NCBI GenBank assembly: GCA_021496925.1
Contig: CP053915.1
Coordinates: 434,001-498,000, forward strand
Direction: 5' to 3'
DNA: 64,000 nucleotides
Source: Acidovorax sp. YS12
GTDB lineage: Bacteria > Pseudomonadota > Gammaproteobacteria > Burkholderiales > Burkholderiaceae_C
Positions within the stretch are counted from its first letter, which is position 1; each line of letters begins with the position of its first letter. Under the pieces are notes generated by a model that ran no database searches, was not told the DNA's origin, and worked only from the letters and a program-made list of their open reading frames with translations. A program made the translations under genes and the position numbers. Shown piece after piece: positions 56,013 to 63,096 of this stretch.

Positions 56013-57560
56013 ATGAAAGCCCATTTCCGCCAAAGCATGGTATGGCTGCACACCTGGGCCAGTGTGGTGAGCGGCTGGCTGCTGTTCTTCGTGTTCGTGA
56101 CGGGCACGGCATCGTGCTTTCTGTATGACACGACGCGCTGGATGGAGCCGGAGCGGCCGCTGGAGCTTGTCTCGCGCCACGCTCCGGCGGCCTTGCAGGC
56201 TGAATGGGCACTGGACTTTCTGGCCCTGCACGCGCCGGCCGCGGAGAAATGGGAAATCAAGCTGCCCCATGCGCGCAACCATCCAGACAACGGCGCCAGC
56301 CGCACCCGCCTGGTCGCAAGAGCGTTTCCCGGCGGATTGCGATGGGAACTCGACCCGTTGACCGCTCGCGAACTTCTGCCACTGGACGTGCGCGCCACCG
56401 AAGGGGCAGGGGCGTTTCGCAGCCTGCATCACCAGTTGCACTACATGGACAAAGTGGTGGGTATCTACATCGTCGGCGTGGTGGCCATGCTGGCGCTGGT
56501 GTCCCTGGCCACGGGCGTGATCGCGCACAAGAAGATCTTCAAGGACTTCTTCACCTTCCGCCCCGGCAAGGGCCAGCGCAGTTGGCTGGATGCGCACAAC
56601 GTCACCGGCGTGATGGCGCTGCCGTTCTTCGTGATGATTCTGTGGACCGGGCTGGTGTATTTCAACTACCACTACCTGCCCGTTCCGTCGAAGACCATGA
56701 ACGCCGCCGTCAACGGCCGCCCCCTGCCGCAGTTCGATGCGGCGGCAGTGCCCGTGGTACGCCCCCGGGCGCGGCTGGCCCCGATGATCGAGCAGGCCGA
56801 GGCGGTTCTGGGCGCGGGCCAGATCGGGCAGATCTGGGTGGAGCGCCGTGCGGGCGAGCCGCCCGTGGTCGATATTTCCCGCCCCTGGGGCACGGAGCTG
56901 CCACGCACCAAGAACCCGCAGACGTTCATCCGCTTCAACGCGCTGACGGGCGAGCGGCTGCCGTCACCGTATTCCGAAGGGCCGGGGCGCACCATGCTGC
57001 TGGCGCTGGTGGCGCTGCACGAGGCCTGGTATGCCAACGATCCACTGCGGTGGCTCTACTTCCTCTCCGGCCTGCTGGGCTGCTTCATGATCGCCACCGG
57101 CATGGTGCTGTGGGTGGTCAAGCGCCGCGAGCGCCATGCGCGCGAGGGCTCTGCCGCCAGTGGGGGCCTGCGCTTCGTCGCGCGGCTCAACGTGGGCGTG
57201 CTGGCCGGTCTGCCCACGGGCGTGGTGGCCTATTTCTGGGCCAACCGCCTGCTGCCCGTGACGATGCCGGGGCGGGCCGATTGGGAGCTGCATTGCCTGT
57301 TCGCCGCCTGGGGCTGGCTGGCGCTGTACGCCATCGCCCGCCCCGAGCGCCGCGCCTGGGTGGAACTGCTGGCCCTGGCCGCGCTGGCCTTCGGGCTGTT
57401 GCCGCTGCTCAATGCATTGACCACTGACAAACACCTGGGCGTGACGCTGCCCGCGGGCGATGGGGGGCTGGCGGGGGTCGATCTGACGATGCTGGCGCTG
57501 GGGGCGCTGTTCGCGGCGATGGCGCTCGGGCTGCAGCGGCGCTGGAAGGGGGCGGCATGA
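56013..57560 (+). CDS. PepSY-family inner-membrane protein, candidate siderophore-iron reductase
   Basis: 515 residues with four to eight hydrophobic segments (strong ones at about 8-36, 150-172, 190-212, 340-370 and a cluster after 375). His residues next to the membrane helices (LHTWASV, HHQLHYMDKVVG, AHNVTG, LHEAWY) resemble haem-ligating positions of PepSY-TM proteins such as FoxB and FpvG, which reduce iron from siderophores in the periplasm. This function is inferred from family and location. It follows the receptor gene and ends in GGCGGCATGA, whose ATG could once have started the next gene. Confidence 0.75.
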   Translation: MKAHFRQSMVWLHTWASVVSGWLLFFVFVTGTASCFLYDTTRWMEPERPLELVSRHAPAALQAEWALDFLALHAPAAEKWEIKLPHARNHPDNGASRTRLVARAFPGGLRWELDPLTARELLPLDVRATEGAGAFRSLHHQLHYMDKVVGIYIVGVVAMLALVSLATGVIAHKKIFKDFFTFRPGKGQRSWLDAHNVTGVMALPFFVMILWTGLVYFNYHYLPVPSKTMNAAVNGRPLPQFDAAAVPVVRPRARLAPMIEQAEAVLGAGQIGQIWVERRAGEPPVVDISRPWGTELPRTKNPQTFIRFNALTGERLPSPYSEGPGRTMLLALVALHEAWYANDPLRWLYFLSGLLGCFMIATGMVLWVVKRRERHAREGSAASGGLRFVARLNVGVLAGLPTGVVAYFWANRLLPVTMPGRADWELHCLFAAWGWLALYAIARPERRAWVELLALAALAFGLLPLLNALTTDKHLGVTLPAGDGGLAGVDLTMLALGALFAAMALGLQRRWKGAA

Positions 57561-57562
57561 GT

Positions 57563-57964
57563 TCAGCCGCGCAGCCAGTTTTCCACGGCCAGGCCAGGTA
57601 CGCGACGGAATTCGCGTTCGTTGTCGGTCACGAGCGTGGCGCCGAGCGCCAGTGCCTGGGCGGCGATCATCATGTCGTAAGGGCCGATGACCTGGCCTTG
57701 CGTTTCGAGATGGGCACGCAGGGCGCCGAATTCGCGGGCAGCGGCTTCATCGAACCGATGGACCGTAAAGGTTTCGATGATGGCGTCGAACACCAGCCGG
57801 TTGGTTTGCTTGCGTGCGCTTTTGGCGATGCCATATTCGATTTCCGCCAGCACAACGGAAGACAGCATGACGGCGCTGCTGTCGATACGCTCCAGCCGGG
57901 ACAACAGCGCGGGGTGGCGCTTGCTGATGGCGATGAGGATGTTGGTGTCGAACAGCCAGGGCAT
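57563..57964 (-). CDS. vapC: VapC-type PIN-domain toxin
   Basis: 133 residues. PIN-domain acidic residues are in place: FDTNILI (Asp 6), AEIEYGIA (Glu), GPYDMMIAA (Asp), VTDNEREF (Asp). The protein should be an RNase. It is cotranscribed with the Phd/VapB-like antitoxin (gap 9 bases) and lies antisense between the PepSY and DUF3649 genes, interrupting the iron operon. Confidence 0.92.
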   Translation of the reverse strand: MPWLFDTNILIAISKRHPALLSRLERIDSSAVMLSSVVLAEIEYGIAKSARKQTNRLVFDAIIETFTVHRFDEAAAREFGALRAHLETQGQVIGPYDMMIAAQALALGATLVTDNEREFRRVPGLAVENWLRG

Positions 57965-57973
57965 GGTGGCGTA

Positions 57974-58207
57974 TCAGTCCAGGTTCACGTCGTCCGGGGG
58001 AATGTCCGGCTCGTTGATCTCATCCATCTCCAGGCCGCCAAGCGCCCAGATTTTCCGGAAGGCATCGGCTGCCGTGACCGGACGCGCAGGCACCAGCCGC
58101 GCCACAACCTTGCCGTGGCGGGTGATCTCGATTTCGGCGCCGCCATCCACTTCGGCAAGCAGGGCGGAAAAGTGGCTCTTGGCTTCCACGACGGTGACGT
58201 GTCTCAT
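57974..58207 (-). CDS. vapB: Phd/YefM-type antitoxin (VapB)
   Basis: 77 residues. The N-terminal MRHVTVVEAKSHFSALLAEV is a Phd/YefM-type DNA-binding fold; the C-terminal acidic tail (DEINEPDIPPDDVNLD) is the toxin-binding arm. ATG 58207 has AAGGAG 6 bases upstream and is preferred to an ATG further upstream at 58255. A perfect palindrome lies in its promoter. Confidence 0.92.
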   Translation of the reverse strand: MRHVTVVEAKSHFSALLAEVDGGAEIEITRHGKVVARLVPARPVTAADAFRKIWALGGLEMDEINEPDIPPDDVNLD

Positions 58208-58224
58208 GGCGCTCTCCTTGAATC

Positions 58225-58238
58225 TGACCATATGGTCA
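58225..58238 (-). promoter_or_regulatory. Perfect palindrome in the vapBC promoter (operator)
   Basis: TGACCATATGGTCA is a perfect 14-base palindrome, 17 bases before the vapB ATG. On the minus strand it directly follows a -10-like TACTAT (58242-58247), so the operator covers the transcription start. Phd/VapB proteins commonly repress their own promoter by binding such palindromes. Confidence 0.8.
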
Positions 58239-58269
58239 TAGTAGGTGGCATGCAACAGGAGGTCAAGCC

Positions 58270-58590
58270 ATGCTGAAACGCCTGCGTTGGGGCGATCTGA
58301 TTCGCTACCGCCTGGGCGTGGCCTCGCGCGTGCTGGCCGCTGCCATCGGCGGCTACGCGCTGATGTCCGCCCTGGCCGTGCTGCTGGCGCTGCCGCTGTC
58401 GTGGTGCTGGCCCATGCCGCGCGGGCAGGCGGTGCTGGTGACCACCTATGTCAGCTTTCTGGCCTATGTGCCGGTGGTTCTGTGGGTGTTCCATACGCGC
58501 AGCGCGGCACGCGCCTGGGGCTGGCTGCTGCTGTGGACGGCGCTGGCTGCGCTGGCGTGCTGGGTGCTGCTGCAAGGGGGCGCGGCATGA
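58270..58590 (+). CDS. DUF3649-type small inner-membrane protein of the iron locus
   Basis: 106 residues with three hydrophobic segments (about 16-45, 53-75, 80-105). Resembles the DUF3649 family, often found beside TonB receptors and PepSY proteins; I identify it by pattern and context. AGGAGGT (58256-58262) is an excellent ribosome binding site, so translation is independent of the upstream gene. It overlaps the next gene (ATGATG). Confidence 0.65.
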   Translation: MLKRLRWGDLIRYRLGVASRVLAAAIGGYALMSALAVLLALPLSWCWPMPRGQAVLVTTYVSFLAYVPVVLWVFHTRSAARAWGWLLLWTALAALACWVLLQGGAA

Positions 58591-59420
58591 TGCCTGACCT
58601 GTCCTGGGGCTGGCACCTGGCGGTGCTGCTTTTGAGCCTGGGCGGCCTGGCCCTGCTGGCGCTGGCGAGCGAGCGCGAGGGGGAGTTGCTGCTGCGCCGG
58701 CCCGTGCCTCTCGCGCACAGGCGCCTGCTGCGCTGCCTGGGCTGGCCGCTGCTGGCGTTGGCGCTGGCCGTGTGCGTGGGGGGCTGGTTCGGGCATTTCG
58801 GCACGGTGCTGTGGCTGGGCTGGTTGAGCGTGGCGGCGGTGGCGCTGGTGTTCGGCATCGCCTACGGGCCCTGGCGGGACGAACCTGCCGGGCGCAGGGT
58901 GCGCAATGCTCGTGAAACGATAGCTGCCAGCGCTTGCTGCACAAGCGCTGGAGGCCGATTGGGCTTGTATTTCCTGTGGGTGTTGCTGGCGCTGTCGCCC
59001 CTGGCCTTCGCCTGGGCGCTGTGGCAGGCGCCGGTGCATCCGCTGCGGCGCGCCGATGCGGTGCAGGGGCCGGTCGGCCCGTGGACCTACCGGCTGGCCG
59101 AGGAGGTGCAGGCCGCGCCCGAGGTGCTGGCCAGCGGCGCGGCGGTCAAGCACTTCGTGCTGCAGTTGCAAGGCGACGAATTGGCCGTGGCCCGCGCCTG
59201 GCTGCGCGTGCAGCCGCCGCGCTCGCCGCGCACGGCGGGTATGGCGTTTGAGGGGCACCACGCCGACCGCGAGGCGATGATCGCCATTCCGCCCTCGGCC
59301 ACCGCGCAGGATGCCTTCTGGCTCACGGTGCAGGGCAAGGACGGGCAGTTGCACCACGCGGAAATCGGCATGCGCCGCCTGTCGCCCGCGACGGCGGATT
59401 TCGTGGAGGGACGGCGATGA
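58587..59420 (+). CDS. Probable fusion: DUF3325-like membrane domain plus a second membrane/periplasmic domain
   Basis: 277 residues. Residues 1-105 have two or three hydrophobic segments (LAVLLLSLGGLALLALAS and LGWPLLALALAVCVGGWF) and fit a DUF3325-like protein of about 105 residues. Residues about 109-130 are translated from a dispersed repeat. A further hydrophobic segment (LYFLWVLLALSPLAFAWALW) then starts what looks like a separate membrane-anchored protein of about 145 residues. The likely history is that two genes became one frame. Two adjacent ATGs, 58587 and 58590, are possible starts. Confidence 0.6.
   Translation: MMPDLSWGWHLAVLLLSLGGLALLALASEREGELLLRRPVPLAHRRLLRCLGWPLLALALAVCVGGWFGHFGTVLWLGWLSVAAVALVFGIAYGPWRDEPAGRRVRNARETIAASACCTSAGGRLGLYFLWVLLALSPLAFAWALWQAPVHPLRRADAVQGPVGPWTYRLAEEVQAAPEVLASGAAVKHFVLQLQGDELAVARAWLRVQPPRSPRTAGMAFEGHHADREAMIAIPPSATAQDAFWLTVQGKDGQLHHAEIGMRRLSPATADFVEGRR
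58911..58975 (-). repeat. Dispersed repeat, copy E, inside a coding region
   Basis: On the minus strand it reads ACAAGCCCAATCGGCCTCCA followed by GCGCTTGTGCAGCAAGCGC and TGGCAGCTATCGTTTC, a near-copy of copy D (51583-51650). It lies exactly at the join between two dissimilar protein domains in the 277-residue gene. Confidence 0.85.
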
Positions 59421-59749
59421 GGAAAAACGCCCTGTGGCCGGCGGCGCTGCTCGCCTGCACGCCTGCGCTGGCGCACGAGCCGATGACTCCGCTGCTGCTC
59501 TGCCGGGCCGAGGCCGCCGAGGTGGCCTGTGTGGCACGCTGGTCGAATGGCGTGGCCATGCCCGGCGCGCGCTACGAGGTGACGGATGCGCGGGACAAGC
59601 CCCTGCTGGCGGGCGTGACCGACCGGCAGGGGCGCCTGCGCTTCGCGCCGCCGCAGGCGGCATTCCATGTGCTGGTGTGGGATGCGCGCGGGGCCATGGC
59701 CGAGGCGGGGTGGCGGGATGTGGCGGGGGGCGGCTCCGGCCGTGAATGA
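59417..59749 (+). CDS. Small periplasmic protein of the iron locus
   Basis: 110 residues. A signal peptide ends after ALA (residue about 19). The rest has Ig-like/carboxypeptidase-regulatory-domain features (GARYEVTDARDKPLLAGVTD, GRLRFAPPQAAFHVLVWDARG). No known family. ATGA overlap with the preceding gene. It could be a partner of the PepSY protein. Confidence 0.6.
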   Translation: MRKNALWPAALLACTPALAHEPMTPLLLCRAEAAEVACVARWSNGVAMPGARYEVTDARDKPLLAGVTDRQGRLRFAPPQAAFHVLVWDARGAMAEAGWRDVAGGGSGRE

Positions 59750-59801
59750 TGCGATAACGGCGCGGTTGGCGCGTAGCATTTCCTGGGCGTTCAGGGGGCC
59801 G

Positions 59802-60212
59802 TTATGGAAGGCTGCTTACCCAGTCTTCCAGCCGTAGGCCGGGAATATCCGTGAAATGGCGGGTGTTGTGCGTGACCAGCACGAGGTTCTCTGCGATGGC
59901 ATGGGCGGCGATCAAGGTGTCCATGTCGCCGCGCAAACGGCCCTGCTGGCGATTGCGGGCCTTGATGCGGCCGAATTGCTCGGCGGCGGCTACTGTCCAG
60001 GGGAGTGCTGGTATCTGCTTGAGGAACAGGTTGATGCGCGGGTGCCGCCTGTCGTCACCGGCCATCAGGGCTTGTCCGTAACGAATCTCCGCGTAACTGA
60101 GTACAGAGATGGAGGCTTGGCTACCGCGCAAAGCCTGTGCCATGCGCTGGTGCAAGCCCATGTCATGCCCTTTGAGGAAATAACTGACGATGTTGGTGTC
60201 CAGCAGGTACAT
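59802..60212 (-). CDS. vapC: PIN-domain toxin (VapC/FitB-like), second pair
   Basis: 136 residues. MYLLDTNIVSYFLKG (Asp 5), LSYAEIRYG (Glu) and RGDMDTLIAAHA (Asp) are intact; the fourth acidic site is VTHNTRHF, as in FitB-like proteins. It is more FitB-like than the 57.6 kb toxin. An upstream GTG (60260) overlaps the antitoxin gene and is less likely. Confidence 0.9.
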   Translation of the reverse strand: MYLLDTNIVSYFLKGHDMGLHQRMAQALRGSQASISVLSYAEIRYGQALMAGDDRRHPRINLFLKQIPALPWTVAAAEQFGRIKARNRQQGRLRGDMDTLIAAHAIAENLVLVTHNTRHFTDIPGLRLEDWVSSLP

Positions 60213-60234
60213 CGGCGGGGGCTCGTGGGCAAGC

Positions 60235-60489
60235 TCAGGTATCGCTGAAGGGGTCGGCACGTGCCTCGCTGCTGCGTGGCGGAAGGAATGCTTCTTCCAA
60301 CGGCTCGGCCAGGATCATGTCGAGCAGTTGGTCGAGTTCCGGCTTGCCGCTGGCAGCGGCCTGGCTTGCCTGGGCCATGGGAGCGAGCTTTTCGGTCAGC
60401 AGGCGTGCCAAGGCGCTGCTTTCCAGCAGCCCTGCCTGCTGGGCGCGAGCGGCGAGGTCGCCGGGAAGTTGGATGGTCAGGGTGGTCAC
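60235..60489 (-). CDS. Antitoxin partner of the second PIN toxin
   Basis: 84 residues, beginning with GTG (60489), with TTGGAG upstream. VTTLTIQLPGDLAARAQQAG at the N-terminus is a ribbon-helix-helix-like/VapB-like DNA-binding segment, and the C-terminal part (DQLLDMILAEPLEEAFLPP) may bind the toxin. The family is not otherwise recognised. A longer upstream frame (to 60636) has no ribosome binding site. Confidence 0.7.
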   Translation of the reverse strand: MTTLTIQLPGDLAARAQQAGLLESSALARLLTEKLAPMAQASQAAASGKPELDQLLDMILAEPLEEAFLPPRSSEARADPFSDT

Positions 60490-60670
60490 GGGTGGCTCCA
60501 AATCGGGTATTGGAAGGTGTACCAGAAAAACGCTTTTTTGGCGAAAGATGGGCGATGAAAGCGCATTCCTGCCCAGAAAATCAACGACCTCAACGTCTGC
60601 CAGGTTTTTGGTGCTCGTACGAAGCACACACGCCACTGGCCTCTGGCCGATGCTGCCGCACGGCAGGCGC

Positions 60671-62407
60671 TTAAGCGCCGCCCGCCTGCCCCATGGGCGG
60701 CGCGCCGGCCTTCTCGGCGTTGCCGTTCGGCAGCGGTATCAACGGCGGCAGCATGGCCAGGCGCGTGGCGGCCTTGTGGCCTTGTTCCACGGCGCGGCGC
60801 ACATCGCCGAGCAGGCCGGCCCACTCGTGCACGGTGGCCACCTCCAGCTGCCCCAGGGCGCCGGCGCGCAGCAGGGCCGCCTTGGCGTCCTCGTAGGCGG
60901 CGTCGAAGATGGCGTGGGCGGCATCCACGGCGGCCAGGGCATCGTGGGCGCCCGGGCTGCTCTCGGGCACGGCGGCTTGCGGGTCGGCCGCCTCGAAGAA
61001 GGCCAGGGCCGCGGCGCAGGCCGGGGCCAGGGCGTCCAGCGGGCTGGCCCCCGCAGCCTGCGCGCGCGGCGTGCGCAGGGCCTGCTGGCCGGCCTGGGCC
61101 ATGACGCGCGCCAGGGTGTCGTAGTAGCCGGCCACGCGCAGCAGCTCGGTCATCTGCTCGGCCACGTCGCGCGACAGGGCCTGGCGGCTCACGTCGCTGA
61201 CGAAGGCGCCGAGCTGCTGCTGCAGCTGCTCCAGCGTTTGCAACTGGCGTGCCAGCTGCGCGCCCGCCTGGGGCGTGGGCGCGGGCCACGGCGGGGCGAG
61301 CCGCGTAGCGTCGGCGGCGAGCTGCATGGCCAGGTGGCCGACGCGCGTCATCTCGCGGCGCAGGGCCTGCAGCGCCAGCGCGGGCACGGCGGTGACGTTG
61401 CGGTCCAGGAAGCGGGCGCGCGCCTCGTCCTCTTCGGCCGAGCGGAAGCGCGCGAGCAGAAAGCGCGCCAGCGGCTTGGCCAGCGGCCACATCAGCAGCA
61501 CGCCCAGCAAGTTGAAGGCGGTGTGGAAGATAACGAGCTGCGTCACCGCGTCGCTGCGGCCCGTGAGCCACTGGCCCACGGCGTCGATGAGCGCCAGCAG
61601 CGGCCCCAGCAGCGCCAGCGCCACCACGGCGGTGACGACGTTGAACAGCACGTGCGCGGCGGCCAGGCGCCGCGCGTTGGCCGTGGCCTGGATGGCGGCC
61701 AGGATGCCGGTGAGCGTGGTGCCCACGTTGGCGCCGATCACCATGCCCGCGCCCACCTCCACGGCCAGCGAGCCCCCGGCCACGGCGGTGAGCACCACGG
61801 CCAGCGTGGCAGACGAGGCCTGCAGCACCACCGTCATGCCCAGGCCGATCAGCACCGCCAGCACCAGGCCCTGCAGGTCGCTGGCCAGCGGCGGCAGGGC
61901 CTGAGGCCCCAGGCCGGTGAAGCCCTGGCGCAGCAGCTCGATGCCCAGGAACAGCACGCCGAAGCCTGCGATGGCCTGCCCCAGCGCGCCGCGGCGCGTG
62001 CCGTTGCCGGTGATGTACAGCCCCATGCCGAGCCCGATGAAGGGCAGGGCGAAGGCGTCGGCCTTGACGGAAAAGCCCAGCCAGGCCACGAGCCAGCCGG
62101 TGACGGAGGAGCCGAGGTTGGAGCCGAACACCACCCACAGCGCCGAGCTGAAGCTGAGCAGCCCGGCGTTGACGAAGCCGATGGCGGCCACCGTCATGGC
62201 GGTGGACGACTGCACCAGCGCCGTGAGCGCCACCCCGGTCACCAGGCCGTGCAGCGGCGTGCGCGTCCAGGCGGCGAGGATGCGCTCCAGCGCGCGCCCG
62301 GCGGCGAGCTTGAGGCCGTTGGTCAGCATGGTCATGCCGAGCAGGAACAGGCCGATGCCGCCGAGCAGCGTGCCGGCGGCGAGCAGGGGCGTGGCGGTGG
62401 TGCCCAA
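60671..62407 (-). CDS. Na/Pi cotransporter-family protein with PhoU-like C-terminus
   Basis: 578 residues. Eight or more hydrophobic segments in the first 320 residues include the twin QSS motifs VQSSTAMTVAA and LQASSATLAVV characteristic of the Na/Pi cotransporter II (PNaS) family. The C-terminal 200 residues are helical and PhoU-like. It imports phosphate with sodium. The start is a TTG at 62407, and no better one is visible before the stop 27 bases upstream. It follows upp. Confidence 0.85.
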   Translation of the reverse strand: MGTTATPLLAAGTLLGGIGLFLLGMTMLTNGLKLAAGRALERILAAWTRTPLHGLVTGVALTALVQSSTAMTVAAIGFVNAGLLSFSSALWVVFGSNLGSSVTGWLVAWLGFSVKADAFALPFIGLGMGLYITGNGTRRGALGQAIAGFGVLFLGIELLRQGFTGLGPQALPPLASDLQGLVLAVLIGLGMTVVLQASSATLAVVLTAVAGGSLAVEVGAGMVIGANVGTTLTGILAAIQATANARRLAAAHVLFNVVTAVVALALLGPLLALIDAVGQWLTGRSDAVTQLVIFHTAFNLLGVLLMWPLAKPLARFLLARFRSAEEDEARARFLDRNVTAVPALALQALRREMTRVGHLAMQLAADATRLAPPWPAPTPQAGAQLARQLQTLEQLQQQLGAFVSDVSRQALSRDVAEQMTELLRVAGYYDTLARVMAQAGQQALRTPRAQAAGASPLDALAPACAAALAFFEAADPQAAVPESSPGAHDALAAVDAAHAIFDAAYEDAKAALLRAGALGQLEVATVHEWAGLLGDVRRAVEQGHKAATRLAMLPPLIPLPNGNAEKAGAPPMGQAGGA

Positions 62408-62431
62408 CGGGGGAGCGGCGCCGGCGCGGCC

Positions 62432-63061
62432 TTACTTGGTGCCGAAGATGCGGTCGCCCGCGTCGCCCAGGCCCGGCAGGATGTAGCCGTGGTCGTTGAG
62501 CTCGCGGTCGATGGCGGCGGTGTAGATGGGCACGTCGGGGTGCGCCTTCTGCAGCGTGGCCACGCCCTCGGGGGCGGCCAGCAGGCAGACGAACTTGATG
62601 GAGCGCGGCTGCAGCTGCTTGAGCCGCTGCACGGCGGCGGCGGCCGAGTTGCCGGTGGCCAGCATCGGATCGACGACGATGATGTCGCGCTCGGCCATTT
62701 CCGAGGGCATCTTGAAGTAGTACTCGACCGGCTGCAGCGTGGCCGGGTCGCGGTACAGGCCGATGTGGCCGATGCGCGCGCCGGGCACCACGTTGAGCAT
62801 GCCGTCAAGGAAGCCGTTGCCCGCGCGCAGGATGGACACGAGCACCAGCTTCTTGCCGTCGATCATCTTCGCGGTCATGGTCTCCAGCGGGGTCTCGATG
62901 GTCACGTCCTGCAGCGGCATGTCGCGCGTGACTTCGTAGGCCATCAGGGTGGACAGCTCGCCGAGCAGGCGGCGGAAGCTGTTGGTGCTGGCGTCCTTCT
63001 TGCGCATCAGGGTCAGTTTGTGCTGTACCAGGGGGTGGTCTATGACGTGGACGTTGCTCAT
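62432..63061 (-). CDS. upp: Uracil phosphoribosyltransferase
   Basis: 209 residues, standard size. The PRPP loop VVDPMLATGNSA (about 129-140) and the uracil-binding C-terminus YILPGLGDAGDRIFGT are intact. It salvages uracil to UMP. ATG 63061 is preceded by AAGAACAACCC. Confidence 0.97.
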   Translation of the reverse strand: MSNVHVIDHPLVQHKLTLMRKKDASTNSFRRLLGELSTLMAYEVTRDMPLQDVTIETPLETMTAKMIDGKKLVLVSILRAGNGFLDGMLNVVPGARIGHIGLYRDPATLQPVEYYFKMPSEMAERDIIVVDPMLATGNSAAAAVQRLKQLQPRSIKFVCLLAAPEGVATLQKAHPDVPIYTAAIDRELNDHGYILPGLGDAGDRIFGTK

Positions 63062-63096
63062 GGGTTGTTCTTGGGAGCAGAGAAAAAGAAGGGCGC

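Noticed and set aside
57557..58276. A plus-strand open frame of 239 codons beginning at the ATG that overlaps the PepSY stop
   Set aside because: The reading is antisense to vapC and vapB, both clear genes. The ATG is kept only as a possible relic of the junction that existed before vapBC insertion.
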